In this document: positions 11,737 through 24,234 of the stretch, piece by piece
How the letters are laid out: each line of letters starts with the position of its first letter
Numbering within the stretch: position 1 is the first letter of the stretch
NCBI RefSeq assembly: GCF_002878395.1
Contig: NC_061115.1
Location: 97,088,518 to 97,152,517, forward strand
Source: Capsicum annuum
Taxonomy: Eukaryota; Streptophyta; Magnoliopsida; Solanales; Solanaceae
Direction of reading: 5' to 3'
DNA length: 64,000 bases
Notes under the pieces: model-generated
Database searches by the model: none
What the model was told of the DNA's origin: nothing
The model's input: the letters and a program-made list of their open reading frames with translations, nothing else
Made by a program: the position numbers and the translations under genes

Positions 11737-12879
11737 ACCTATTTTTGATGAATTTTTCTATTCTTCATTATTTTCTTGAGAGCTAAAAACCCCAAATAGT
11801 TTGAGGGATTAAAATTAAAACTTGGTGGTGATTGGGAAGTTAGATTAACATCTATTTTCACGATTATCTTTCAATTTGAGGTAAAATTAACCCTTTTCTT
11901 AGTGAAATTTCTTGATTTCTTTCTCAAAACCCCAAAAACTTTAAGGATTTATTTTAGCCCCAATTTTTCTTGGTTATTACCAATTTTGTAGGGTAATGAT
12001 TCCTTGAGTATGTAAGAATGTTGGGTTTGTTTTTGCAATGCAATTTCCATAAGTCTAACCTACATGGGGGTTTTGATGTGATGTGTAGACCCAAAGTAAA
12101 ATAGTGGAATTCGGGTATCGTTATTCTCATATTGATGAGTAGAATGTATTTTTAATAGATTAAAATCCTTATTAGGCTTCTCAATTAGGAAAATTAAGGG
12201 ATTAGTAGTTCATTGAACTTTGTTCGTTGTCGAGGTAGGCTAGGTTTATCTCTTGTTAGATTGAGTTATTTCATAGTATTCATACTATATTATGTTAGAT
12301 TTGGGATAGTTTTTAGGTTTTAGATTAATGAAATTCAATACTTGGGTTAGTTAGGCTATTTAGGCTAATTTGAAACCATAGAGTTGAAACTTTGACTTGT
12401 TTCCTTATGGTTTAGGTGAATTTGGCTTCATCACTCATGTTTAGCATGAGAATGCCTTAGATTACTCATAATAAATAAAAATTCATTCAAAACTCATGCT
12501 TATGGTAATATTGGCCTTATTTTCTTACACTAACGAAGGTTTTCTTAGTTTCCATTGGACTTAGTTAATGTGTTTGGAAAGAATCTCTACCTTAGGACTA
12601 ATTAGGGCTTGTTAAATATCTACAAGTTGATTTATATTCCTTAATCCTAGTTCAGGTAGAATTTACCTAAAATGTAATGTGAGGAATAGAAGTGGACTCT
12701 TAACCCACTTTAGGCTATTATATATGGTAGTTTGATGAACATTTTCTTGTTATTAGACTCTTGGAAATGTGTATTGAGGCATATATAGTGAAATCTTTAT
12801 ACTTTATGGTTATTTTGGTTAATCTGAAGGTTGAAGTCTATTAATTATGTTAACATTTATGCTATTGATGATACTCCTT

Positions 12880-13320
12880 ATATTGTTGATTACATATATA
12901 TTCGGTTCGAGTTTGGAAAATGATTATGTTATTGATTATATACATATCCCAATTCATGTTCGGAGGATGATTATGGAACTATTGCTAATTAACGGTTCAA
13001 GGTCGGCTATTAATTATTTAATGGTTCAAGTCTGGATATTGAAAATATTTACTGGTTCTAGTTAGGAAATAAATATTATGCTAAGATGATATACTTTTTA
13101 TGATTAATGATATCGAGGTGTGAGACTGAAAATAGAAATTTTGCTAAGTTAGAAAATGAGAAAATGCTTATAATGAGGCATGACATAAATAAACTCCAGT
13201 GGTAAAATGACTAGTTGACAAATGATAGTTGAAAAATGATGACTAGTAGATATTTGATGACTAGCCGATAATTGAATTAGTGATAAAAGATGGATAGTTG
13301 ATTAATGAAATAGTATATAA
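12880..13320 (+). repeat. Degenerate short repeats inside E3
   Basis: Phrases such as GGTTCAAGTCTGG and TATTAATTATTTAATGGTTC recur at 30-60 bp spacing to 13080. Others with GATGACTAG and GATAGTTGA recur at 13200-13320. They look like decayed tandem repeats within the LTR. Confidence 0.45.
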
Positions 13321-14168
13321 ATGATGATAAGGTTGTTATATTTTGGTATAGTGTAGGATGCGGGTACTTTGTCATATGTCGTTAAATTGTGAAATGATAG
13401 TTAAACAACAAGTTGGTTATTTGTAAGCGATGAATGGTTGTTTTATTCTATCTTTGAGTGAACTCTCTGGGCGTATAAGACTCTGTGATGAGTTCTTTAC
13501 TTTACCTCAGTAATTGTCATATGGGAGCCAATTTTGTAGATATGATTGTTTGTATTGAAGCCTTATGTTATGTTATTATTCCGATTCATTTACATATCTA
13601 TGTACAGTAATGTTAGAGATATTTCATGTTTATTTATACCTTGAATTAGTTATGTTATCTTGCATGTTTTCATACTTATATCATAATTTATCTTAGTCTA
13701 CCGCTGATGCATACTGAGTACCCATTATTTTGATACTCATACTACACTTTTGTACCTTTTTGGTGCAGATCTGAGTGCTAGTTACCGCCATTGATTCATG
13801 TTCACGCGGTGTTGATATCTGAATATATAGTGAGCTCTTGGAGTCCAAATCGCCCATTTTTTTCTATCTTTCAATATACAATCTTTTAATTTGAGGCATG
13901 TCTATTGACTACTCTAGATACCTGGGTTGTATTTCTATTGCTACATACTCTTCTACATGCTCTTCCAGGTCGTGGGATGGTATCTTGTATTGACTGATTT
14001 TATCTATTTAGAACAGTTGGCTTATTTATATATTATGTTTCTGAAATTCATATATGTTGGGCAGTTTCTATCAAATTAACCTATTGTGTTAGCTCCAGAT
14101 TATGGTTTGGCTTACCTAATGGCGGGATTTAGTAGGTGCCATCAGGACACATAAATCGGGTTGTGACA

Positions 14169-14299
14169 GTGACACAGTAAGGAGCAGGATTCCTTGACCG
14201 AGTCCACTCCATGGGTAGGGCAGATTTTATTTGCATTTCCCCGAGTGGGACAAAGGTTTTAGTTGAGTTCCTATGACCGTTAGATCTTAGAGGAGGCAT
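14169..14299 (-). pseudogene. N-terminal end of E2 gag
   Basis: On the minus strand an ATG at 14299-14297 opens MPPLRSNGHRNSTK, like the MPPHRARR start of the E9 gag. It runs into the inserted LTR at 14168. Its distance of about 195 bp from the primer site agrees with the start of Gag. Confidence 0.65.
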
Positions 14300-14494
14300 G
14301 ATCTGAAATGTGAGTAAGCCAGGAGTTAGAAAAGTTTCATGATAACTAGAATCTCTAGCATGAAGTGGAACACAATAAAGGGAAATATTTCCAAATGTGT
14401 AATAGTGTCCCCCTTATAAATGTAACGTTCTACACACCCATAAAAAGGGACTCTACTTGACACGGCTTTGTGAAAACTTAGTTACCCCGAACAA

Positions 14495-14507
14495 TGATCT
14501 GATACCA
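14495..14507 (-). other. Primer binding site of E2 (tRNA-iMet)
   Basis: The minus strand reads TGGTATCAGATC, one mismatch from the TGGTATCAGAGC site complementary to initiator tRNA-Met. It lies 4 bp from the 5' LTR. Confidence 0.85.
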
Positions 14508-14511
14508 AGCT

Positions 14512-16413
14512 TGTGACAACTCAAACCCAAGCGTGGTCATGATAGATGTCCTAAGCCTACCAAGGAAAAATATAATCTTCTTATTCATACCTCATGAGCA
14601 CAACAATAAGAATAATAGATAGTGGAAGCCAACTAAGATATCAAAATTAAATCGATAGGTAAAGTGGAAGTCTGTAAGTCAAAACATAACAATCATAATA
14701 TCCCAATACTGTCCAAAGCCTATAGTGCAAGCATATCAACAGATTCAAGAAATTCCCCGTACTATGAAAAAAAAATCCATAAGTATGAGAAAATATAAAT
14801 AAAACTAAGTAAAAGACTAGGCATTTTGAAGGATGGATGCTCACCACTTCACAGCTAATCAACAGGAGTAACAAACCACCTACGTTACACAGGATCAATA
14901 GAAAATTCCTCAGAACCTACATCATGAAATGATGTAGCATTCGGGGATGATCAGTAGGGAGAACACCGGAATGCATCTTAAGGGAAAGGGTTAAAATAAC
15001 GCTTTCACCAAAAGTCCAGTTATAAACCATATGAACAACACTTATAACATATATATAGGATGTCAGGATATGTAAAAGGTTCATGAAAAATGATATTTTA
15101 AAACATTATCATGAATTATGTAGATCGTATCGATATTTCATGCACCCCCAGGGTATATGTGTCTGGCTCCCTCAGCCGGAAGGGCCCTAGTCCATGTTAG
15201 CCGTGTGTATTGAGGAATGGCTAAAGACATATGATATACATCCAAAATATTATGTGTATCCAAAGAAAATGGTCATATAGAGCCCTCTACATCGGCAAAC
15301 ATATTTTCCAGTAATTGACCCCCTGGGACTACACCTTCTCGGTAAGCTACACTATTCACTTTAAGCCCAAATTACAATAATTTGCACATAACTCAAAGCA
15401 TTAATCAAGGAGTATTTTATTTAGTCATTTCCAACTTTGTATCATAATACCAATATGCTTTCAAGATATTTCATTTCTGCCAAACCAATCCAATTAACCA
15501 AATTAACTCGAATTATCAATTTATAATCCAATCCATAACCATCAAGGGCATCCAAATCCCTTTTTTATTCATTTTTCCTTTAATGCAATGCAATTTGTTT
15601 TTAAGTATAAGTTAAATTATGTAATAATCTATATTCAAAACCAATATTAAAAGGTGCGTTGAGATTATTTCCACTACAATACAAAAGATCGATCAATTTG
15701 GTGAAACCTATGTCACCCGTTTAAACCATTATATTAATGCCCCAATTCAGTTACAAAAGCTATCAATTAAAGTATGACCAATCAATTAAAACATGGAAAA
15801 TAGAATGTATGTGTTAACAACCAAAAACCCTTAACTTAATTTCCATCCTATCATTTAAAACACATGAATATTGAATAAATTTATGCCACAATGTAAAATA
15901 TAAGTTAGGGAAAAAGCAACATGCCTGAATATTAAAGGAATTTGAGGTGAATTGAGGTTTAGAGCTTGGAGGATGAAAATCCTTGAGAAAACCTTGAGTT
16001 TCTTGTCTTGGAATTTGGAGAAGAGAGAGCAATGTATAATTTTATGAATTACGGGATTTCTGGGGTTTATGGATAGTTTAAGATGTTTTTAAAGTGAAAA
16101 AGGGACCAAAACGTCCCTACCCCAAGCTCAAAATAATGAATTTGGAAAAATTTACATATCAATGTGGAATGCCTCGATCACGAAGGGTAACCAATGTATC
16201 ATACTCTTATTGCGGAGGCTAAGTAGTGTGACATGCCACTACTACAGACTCTCACTACCTTGGGGACCTAAAATGGCCCTGAACTCCTTCCAAAAGTTCT
16301 AAAACTTTCCCAAAACACCCCTTTAACATCCCTTATAGTAACTCAAGTCAAAATTTAACATTACGTACGTGGAAGGGTCAAAATAAACTGTCCAAAATTT
16401 TCTGAGGTCTTAT
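14512..16413 (-). repeat. 5' LTR of E2
   Basis: It starts TGTGACAACTC and matches the left LTR 4419-6310. Its outer end reads GAGGTCTTAT, next to the TGCTGG duplication. At 1.9 kb it is the same length as its partner. A short block with CGATCACGAAGGG and CATGCCACTACTACAG sits near the U3 end (16150-16260). Confidence 0.85.
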
Positions 16414-17742
16414 TGCTGGACTTGCTTAAGTAGTCTAGGAGTAGGTCTAACGTATCCTGAATATCGGAGATGTAAAAAACATGCTAGGTAGTATGTTTCA
16501 ACCTTCACTGGACATGCTTGAGCAGTTCAAGCGTAGGTCCAATGCATATTGAACACTGGTAAGCCCGATCATAAGCCAAATCACTGACAGGATGCTCTAA
16601 AACCATAGTGACCTAGAGAAGTTGCAAAGCTCTCTAAATTTCACATAGAAATGATCCATCTTGCTAATCTTTTCTCATTATCATTTTTCAATCTTCATCA
16701 TCGCAAATATTTTCTTTTCCTCAAACATTAAAAGTTTTTCAACCTTACTTCAACATTTTCACTTCTTTCACAAGAATTAAGCTCCGTGTACTTCAAATTG
16801 ACATTTGTTTAATTTTTTTCTCCTCTTTTCAATCAAGTGAATGGTATGATATTTAATGGTTCTATCTTTGAATTAGGTTGAAAGTGGAAATGGTTCTTCA
16901 TAGACCATGAATTTCTTTTTTCATTTGAATTTTAAATTAAACTTTTTTAGTCAATTGTGGTTTATTGGGTGAATAGTTTTACACGTATACCTTATTTTAC
17001 TTGCACAATTGAAAATTCTTGCTTTTTTCGTACACTAGTGCACCATGTGTTCAATGAAATACCCACTTGAAGTTTGATTGCTACATTGAGTAATGGGTGA
17101 TCTAATTGGGTTAATATGAGTGTCAATGATGTGTTTGGTGTTGAATTGGTGAATTGGGCTTGATTACATAAGCTTTTATTCTATTTTTCAAGATCTTACC
17201 TTTCATGCACACCATATATTTATTAAAACATAAATAAGAGAGGGATGTCTTGATTGTTACTAATCATTAATGTTTTCATTCTCAAGGCATAAATATGAAT
17301 CCAATTGCTCCTTAATAGTAAAAAATTGGTGGTTTTTTGTTTAGTTTGTTGATAAATGTTTCTTCCATGGTTTTATCGGTAAAACATTCTTATAAATAGA
17401 ACTCATGGGTAAAGTCATAGTAACCTGAGAGATACGAATGCATGCCTTGACCTCTAATAGATCGGGTGACATCATTCTTAAGGGTATGGGGTCATTTTTG
17501 TTTTTGTTGGTTCCATAGCTTTTCTATGACTTAGAATGGTGAAATGTGAAGAATGTGTGACAACATAGAGTCTAAAAGGGTGAGTCTTGTTGTGAATGAG
17601 TCCCATGAGGCGTAACGATAAAGTTACCTTGCATCCACCTTCAATTTTCTTTAGTTTTAATTTCTTTATTAATATATAAAACCCCAAAAATATGTTTTTC
17701 CTATTTTCTTTTGTTTTTGTTTTGATTTTTTCCTTTTTCAAA

Positions 17743-17865
17743 GGTATGCCTCCAAGGATGAATTTGCCACAGGATTCTAAGAAGGGCACCGCTTTGGATA
17801 AGGAAAAGGCATAAGCTATAATTAATAAGGGCAAAGAGAAAACCTCTAACATGATCTAAAAAGTC
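17743..17865 (+). pseudogene. Short ORF stub in E1 3' region
   Basis: An ATG at about 17743 opens MPPRMNLPQDSKKGTALDKE and reaches a stop after about 23 codons, with a further KGKEKTS stretch in frame beyond it. Some Tat/Athila elements carry an extra frame between integrase and the 3' LTR, and this may be its decayed start. No domain is recognised, and it may be chance. Confidence 0.25.
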
Positions 17866-19647
17866 CCAAAGTTTCAAACCAATATGAGTTACCTTTTATA
17901 GGGCACCCACTTAATGGAGCCCAGTCTAATGAGGCTCCTCCTAAGAAAGTAAGACCACTCACTGACATGGACCTAAGCGCCTAGTGCGCCATTAGGAGTC
18001 TTTACCCTCATATACTATCTTTCTATTTTGTATTGGGACAATGCGAGGATTTTTACGGGGGGTCTGACATTCTTATTATCATATAACGGTTTCTACCTAT
18101 GGTTTCAATTGATGGCATTAGTTTGATCGATTCTACAAACATACTCATACTCTATTTTTATATTTTACATTTGTGTTGTTTATTTAATTTGGCCTTCATA
18201 GGTCTTTCACTTTGATGCTTATTTACTTTAGCCCTCGTGGTGTTTGTTCCTCATTGTCGACATGGGTTTGGATTGGCCCTAATTGGTTATACTGATGATA
18301 GTTTCAAATGGTAACCTTCTTTTCAGTTTTGTTTTCTACAATTAATATTAATGCAATACTAGAATTTGTCACGCATTCTTCTTATTTCCTTTTGTATATA
18401 CATGTCCAGTTAACTACTACGGTTTTATTCAAAATACGTTTCTTTCCTAAAGATCTTTTGTTTTTATTTTTAGTTTAGTTACTTTGTTGAAACTGAGGGA
18501 TATTTGACCCCTGATTGATGATAAGATGACATCCTTAGGTGAAGTATCTACTCATTTGAATTGATTAGGAATAGGCAAAAGTTCAAAAATACTTTCAAAA
18601 TGTTATTGGAAAGGAATGAAATGATTTTAAGAAAACCAAAAAATATAGTTTTCTTTTTGAAAAAGAACAAGGATGTTTATGAGCTTTCTCATGAGTAAGA
18701 CCACTAAATTCAACTTTTGTCTCTCTCTTTAAAAGGATGATTCTTTGATTCAGCGTAACCAATTAAGCTCAAGTAGCTCTTATTGGTTAGGAGACTAACC
18801 TTTTACTCTATGAGTATGATGCCATGTGTGGTGAGATTTTTTGAATAATTCTTGTATATACGTGTATTGTAAAACATGCCTCGAGTGTTTCCAAAAAGAA
18901 ATCCTAGGAAATCTTGGTTTGGAGGATGACTAGAGACCATTTTGACCCGTCATATAGACAAATTCCCACTTTAAGATTGTTCCCTAGTTAACCCTTTTGA
19001 GCCTTTGCCCATTTTTCTTTGTTCTTGTAATGATAACCATGCTAAAATACTTAAAACCTTTTGAAAATCTCCCTTTTGGCATATAACCCTATTAAATTCA
19101 TCAAATGCATATAAATAATGAATTATAGGCAAATAAGTTTGGAGGGTTGTGTATTTGGGAGAATAATGTATGGATGGTTCAAACTCCAAATTTGGGGGGA
19201 AAATGTAACATGCTAATATAAGCAAAAAAGGTGTGTGTAAGGTTGTCAAATCATGTGATTAAGAGACACAAATATGCTTGATGATAAAGATGAATAGAAT
19301 AGCCCATAGAACTTGAAAAAATTTAGACAAATGAGGGGCTAAGAAGAGCTTAAAGTTAGAAAATCTCTAAAAAAACTCAAAGAAGTGAAAAAGAAAATGG
19401 TGAGTTGTATTTGCTTGGTATATGCTAAGATAAGGGTTAGGGAAATAAAGAAAATGGTCTTAAGATGTGTAAGATGGATAATTTTAAAATTTTAGGGTAG
19501 AAAGGGATGAGAGATTGCGCTGAAGGAGGTCTTTTAGTCACTTGGTCCATATATTCCTTTTGTACCTTAAATCTTCATCTAAACCAGGAAGACCTTGGTG
19601 ATTCCAAACTAAGTTAGTCTACATTAGTGGTGAAAAAGACAAAGGGA

Positions 19648-19652
19648 AAGCC
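19648..19652. repeat. Target site duplication of E4, left copy
   Basis: AAGCC precedes the TGACAAGACC start of the E4 LTR and corresponds, with one mismatch, to AATCC at 32620-32624. Confidence 0.6.
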
Positions 19653-20215
19653 TGACAAGACCTAATATTGGGCCTTGTCGGATGGGCATCTCAAGCCCAA
19701 AAGGACCAAAGATCGCCCCGTAACCTAATCTAACCATCATATCAATCCACAATTGTCTGATGAACCCCGACCATATAACAAGATAGTGGAAACAAGACTA
19801 ATAATCATATCTTAAGAAACGTCTAATCAATCCATTAATATAAACAAGCTAAACCAACATGCCCAAGTTCACAGTCATCTACAAAACCTCTACAAATTTG
19901 ATGCCTATAATATGTTGGGACAAGCCTCACACAATAGCCAAAACCAAGTCTAATACTAGTCTATGCATGAGATAGAAAGACCCTAAAATGTATGACTTCC
20001 GAAGTATGGAAGCTTACCACTTCAAAGTCAACACACGAACCGCTCGAACACCTAGTCACTGCACAGGAAGAGAAAAAGAATCTCTAACTCTGCTGTCGCA
20101 TGGGGACACAAGGTCCGGATATGATTAGCGGTTGGAGCACTAGAATATAACTCAAGGATAAAGATAAAATAATGTCACGATTCAAAACCAAATCATATTA
20201 TCACATACAACCACA

Positions 20216-20223
20216 TTTATATA
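20216..20223 (-). promoter_or_regulatory. TATA box of E4 3' LTR
   Basis: TATATAAA on the minus strand, also present in the 5' LTR at 27873-27880. The position in U3/R and the conservation between both LTRs make it the likely promoter. Confidence 0.5.
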
Positions 20224-20380
20224 CATAGGAATATAAGTAGATATATAGATACATCGAGTTTTGGGAAAGGAAATAATGCCGTAGCATGCATTCCGAAACA
20301 TCCAATCAAGATACATAAAGTGGAGGACTCTAATCTTTCATATACGTAGATTAGGGAGTTTAAACTTCCTGGTTAGATTA

Positions 20381-20550
20381 AGCAAGAGGATCCTAACCTC
20401 AATCCGCCTTATTAAGCAAGTGGACTCTAACCACAAGTCATCAAATCAAGCAAGTGGACTCTAACCACAAACTGTTTTATCGGACAAGTGGACTCCAACC
20501 ACAAGCCATCTTTTAAAGAAAGTGGACTCTAACCACAAGCCACACGACTA
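20381..20550 (-). repeat. Tandem repeats of about 30 bp in E4 LTR
   Basis: Four clear units and one weaker unit contain CAAGTGGACTCTAACCACAA with variable spacers. The same units are in the 5' LTR near 28040-28118 and 29656-29760, where solo LTR E5 is inserted within one unit. Confidence 0.75.
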
Positions 20551-21529
20551 TTACTAGTCCACGTTGAGACTCTAAACCTTTTTCCATGCATTCACATCCA
20601 CTTATTTCAATATTTAAGGACTCTAACCCACTTAATAATTCAAGCCTTCAAGTCAACAATTCAACACCATACATAACCACAAGGTCTTTATGAACCATTT
20701 ATCAATCGATAAATTTAATAGGACAACTACTTAGTTTCAATCACCATTCAATTCGCATTGTGGTACTCAAGACCTTTACCAAACCATTCATTCTTCATTA
20801 GCATTCTTATACCAAGCTTTTGTTCAAACACAATTCCATTTCATGTTTTGGGGAATCAACCCTCTTTCTAACTAATCAACCTCCAAGTTACCAATTAGCT
20901 CATTACATGACCAACAAGGACTTTACAAAGTCATTTACCATACACCTTTACTCATTAAGTCATTGCCTTAGTTCAAAACACTATTAACATATAACTAGTT
21001 ATTTCTCTTAGACATCTTCATAAAAACCTTGAGGGCATACCATTACCATGAGCAAAATCAAAGTAGAAATCATCAAGCTTAGGTTTATTCATGACCAATT
21101 TGAAAAACCACTATCAACAAGCACCTGCATGTACAAACCATCACTAAAAACATGTATAGACACAAATTTAAATAAGAGTAAATAATACTCATCACTATGC
21201 ATCAAAACCCTCAACATTGGGTATCAAAACCCACAATTCAAGAATTAAAATCAATGTTTAAAATGCATGATACTTGAGAATAAAAATGAGGGAAGAGTCA
21301 CATGCCTTATACAAGATGATTCATGAAAAGAAATGAACTTTTTACCCTATAAATGAACACCTCATGAAACCCTAGCCTCAAATATTATTTAAGAAACTTA
21401 GAGAGTGTTTTGATCTTGTCCTAGAGTAGAATGAAGGGCCAAAAAATTTTATAAGTCATAGGTCATAAGGTCTTAGGGGTGGAAAAGTCTAAAATGTCCT
21501 TAGCTTAAAAGCTGAAAATTGAACCTAGG

Positions 21530-21870
21530 AGGGTACGACTCACCTGCTCAACTGTACCCTAAGGTACGAGTGGTACCCTTACTCATACCCTAGGCCTCAC
21601 TATTGACCTTTAAATTTTCCATCATATGACTATACATTCATTACTCGTACCATAAGGCATGAGAAGTACCAACTCGTACCTAACTGCAGAATACTGTAGA
21701 TCAAACACAAGACAACATACTACGACTCAAGAGAGACCAATCCGTACCTTTGATAGAGTGTTATCAACCTAAATTTATCATGATACGATAGGGTAGTACT
21801 AACCATACCCTAGCATACGAGAGGTATTCTTAATCATACCCTACCCAGAATCTCACTTAGGAAAATATCT
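21530..21870 (-). repeat. GTACGAG/GGTACC-rich block in E4 U3
   Basis: Short partly palindromic words (GGTACGAGTGGTACCC, CTCGTACC, CATACCCTA) recur about every 30-40 bp. The block is near the outer end of U3. Solo LTR E6 is inserted in the copy of this block in the 5' LTR. Confidence 0.6.
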
Positions 21871-22188
21871 TAGGTTTTAAAGCCAAGGTGAATCAATTCT
21901 ACCCCACTAGGATCATACGTCCTTTAATGACGGGTAGGTCAAGCACAAGCAGGCATTAACACATCATTACACATAAAACCAAACTTCAGTTACATTAGAA
22001 GGCAAAGATAGATAACAAGGATAAAACACATGCCATGATCATTATCAGTCATCCATCCATCCTATTGACTTTGGGACTCAAAGCCACTGTATATCAAAAC
22101 TCTTGCTCAATTAAAACATTACGGACTTGAACCCATTACTTATCAAAGACATAAATCGAGTTAAGAATATTAACACATACCTTAAGCA

Positions 22189-23560
22189 TTAATTTCCATA
22201 ATGCGGAACAACTGCAGATACTTGGACTTCATGTCCTCTTCCCCCTCCCAAGTGGCTTCCTCGAACTTTTGGTTCCTCCATAGAATCTTTAATGAATCCA
22301 TCTCTTTCATTTGCAACCGTCGAACATGTTGATATAAGATCCACACCAGGATCTCCTATAGAAAAAAGAGTCTGAAATACCAACATCCTCCAAGGGAATA
22401 ACCAATGAAGGATCACCCATACATTTCTGCAACATGGACACATAGAATACCAAATGGATGGAGCTCAAACTAGACAGAAACTCAAACTCATAGGCAATCT
22501 TACCAAACTTCTTCAAAATCTAATAAGGACCAATATATCGAGTACTAAGCTTCCCCTTCTTCCTAAACTCCATCACTCCCTTCATAGGAGATACCTTTAA
22601 GAATACCCAATTAAAAATATTAAACTCTAAATCCTTCCACCTCACATCCATATAGGACTTTCAGTGACTTTTAGCTGCTTTTAACCTATCACAAATCACC
22701 TTCACCTTATCCAAGGCTTAGTGAACCAAATCAGGGACAAGCAACTTACCCTCACAACCCCATGCCACCCTATAGGCGAACTAGTCCTCCTACTCTACAA
22801 TGCCTCAAAATGCGCCACACCAATGCTAGAGTGGTAACTATTATTATAGGAGAATTCGATCAAAGATAAATGGTTATGCCAAATACCACCGTAATCAATC
22901 AAGCATGTATGGATCATATATTCCAAGGTCTAAATAGTCCTCTTTGCTTGTCCATCTGTCTGTAGGTGGAAAGCAGTGCTAAGGAACACCTTAGTTCCTA
23001 AACCTTTCTGAAATAACTTCCAAAAGTGAGAGGAGAACAAAGTACCATGATCCTAAATGATAGAAATCAGAGCACCATGCAACTTCAAAACCCACACAAG
23101 ATATAACTTCACATAATCTTCTGCCGAATAACTAGTCCTCACTGACAAAAAGTGAGCGGACTTGGTCAATCTATCCACAATGACCTAAATAGAATCTCAC
23201 TGATTCTGAGCTCGGGGAAGACCGGTGATGAATTCCATATTGAATGCCTCCCACTCCCATTCGAGAAACTCAATCTCTTGGTACAAACCTCTAGGTCTTA
23301 TGTGTTCAACTTTTACATGTTAACACACCATACATTTAGCCATAAAGCTAGAAACATCTCGTTTCATATTATTCCACTAATAGAACTCCCTAAGATCATT
23401 ATACACCTTCATAGAATCGGGATGACTAGCATACTGAGATCTATGAGCCTCGGCCATAATCATTTCCCTCAGTCTATTGATATTGGAAGAGCATAGCCTA
23501 CCTTGGTACCTTAAGATACCATCATCACTAATTGCAAAATTAATAAAATTTTGTTGACCC
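22189..23560 (-). pseudogene. Integrase pseudogene of E4
   Basis: The N-terminal zinc-binding start is in frame 23377-23760 (GRLCSSNINRLREMI, then H residues in EAHRSQYASH). The core near 23060-23180 reads LTKSAHFLSVRTSYSAEDY and then a stop just before the DHGT that stands for the family's DRGT. The C-terminal end is in frames 22189-22516, with FYVSMLQKCMGDPSLVIPLE. Frameshifts are frequent. It matches E2 closely at protein level. Confidence 0.78.
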
Positions 23561-23769
23561 ACACTATTCTTAGTCTTTATCAAATTAGGATCAAATATTT
23601 GCTTATCCCTTATCTCCATAACAAGAGACAACTGTGATACCTGATGCACAAATGCACCACTATTCTCAGAGTCCGTGAGACAATCTCTGAGAATAGAAAA
23701 ACGATGAATGTCCTTTAACAAATCCCTCTTATCCTCATCCACATGAGCTAAAATCCTCATTGATAACTT

Positions 23770-24160
23770 GCTAAGGCTATCAGCAACTGTGTTAGCTTTA
23801 TCTGGATAGTAATAGAAACTTATATCATTGTCCTTTATAACTCAACCTATATCGTTTGTCTGAGATTCAACTCTTTCTGAGTAAACACATACTGAAGGCT
23901 TGTATGATAAAAAAAGATGTCAATATAAACCACATCAAGATAATGTCGCCAAACTTTTAATGCAAATATGATGGCTAATAACTCCGAATCACGAGTAGGG
24001 TAGTTCTTCTCATGAATTTTAAATTGCCTAGAAGCATAGGCCACCACCCTACCATAATGCATCAATACACAACCAAGCCCAAAATGAGAAGCATTATAAT
24101 ATACCAAAAAACATTTATTACCCTCGGTCAAAGGCAAAATCAGAGCCAAAGTTTAGAGCC
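23770..24160 (-). pseudogene. RNase H pseudogene of E4
   Basis: The frame 23847-24149 reads FLVYYNASHFGLGCVLM, VAYASRQFKIHEKNYPTRD and LQYVFTQKELNLRQ. The first catalytic Asp of YCDAS is Asn, as in E2. The Glu/Asp region TRDSELLAIIFALK is kept. The domain overlaps the end of the RT thumb frame and is followed by the integrase start. Confidence 0.8.
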
Positions 24161-24234
24161 AAATTCAATTTATCTTTCAACCTCTCAAAACTACCCTCAC
24201 ATGCATCCAACCATAAGAACTTGACCTTTTTCTG

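Larger units (their letters stand above)
11060..14168 (+). mobile_element. E3: solo LTR of Del/Tekay type inside E2 gag
   Basis: A stretch of about 3.1 kb with no gag-pol motif separates two pieces of the E2 gag. It starts TGTGATGACCC and ends with GGTAGGTGCCATCA and GGGTTGTGACA, the start and end expected for long Del/Tekay-type LTRs. A TATA box lies at 11728. It contains degenerate short repeats around 12880-13080 and 13190-13320. A clean target duplication is not visible (GCAGT before, GTGAC after), so the ends are uncertain by a few bases. It has one LTR and no internal region, hence solo LTR. The open frame 12847-13065 is not a gene. Confidence 0.75.
4419..16413 (-). mobile_element. E2: chromovirus-like Ty3/gypsy element, minus strand
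   Basis: E2 has two LTRs of about 1.9 kb (4419-6310 and 14512-16413), a polypurine tract, gag-pol remnants in the order Gag-PR-RT-RNaseH-INT read on the minus strand, a tRNA-iMet primer site and a target duplication. It sits in the 3' part of E1. A foreign solo LTR (11060-14168) interrupts its gag. Every domain has frameshifts or stops. Integrase and RT motifs ([16 protein letters not shown]) suit the Del/Tekay group of plant chromoviruses, an assignment from memory. Confidence 0.88.
16414..19652 (+). other. E1 3' non-coding region, part 2
   Basis: This is E1 sequence between the insertions E2 and E4. It begins with the TGCTGG duplication and the short phrases continuing from 4200-4418. At 18985-19010 the phrase AACCCTTTTGAGCCTTTG matches a landmark seen in 3' non-coding regions of Tat/Athila elements. 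No long frame exists; the minus-strand frames 17478-17852 and 18971-19249 have no recognisable domain. Confidence 0.55.
19653..21879 (-). repeat. 3' LTR of E4
   Basis: It starts TGACAAGACCTAA and matches 27308-32619 with the insertions removed. A TATA box lies at 20216-20223 on the minus strand. It holds a tandem repeat at 20381-20550 and a GTACGAG-rich block at 21530-21870. The internal end reads GGTTTTA where the partner ends GGTTCA. A polypurine-like run follows at about 21899-21905 (GTGGGGTAGA on the minus strand). Confidence 0.82.

Noticed and set aside
12847..13065. Hydrophobic 72-residue frame in E3
   Set aside because: It lies in an LTR repeat block and begins in low-complexity sequence; no family or context supports a membrane protein.
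20381..20550. Spaced repeats in the E4 LTR as a CRISPR-like array
   Set aside because: Plant nuclear context, imperfect units, spacers related to each other, and the same repeats in the partner LTR mark it as an LTR tandem repeat.
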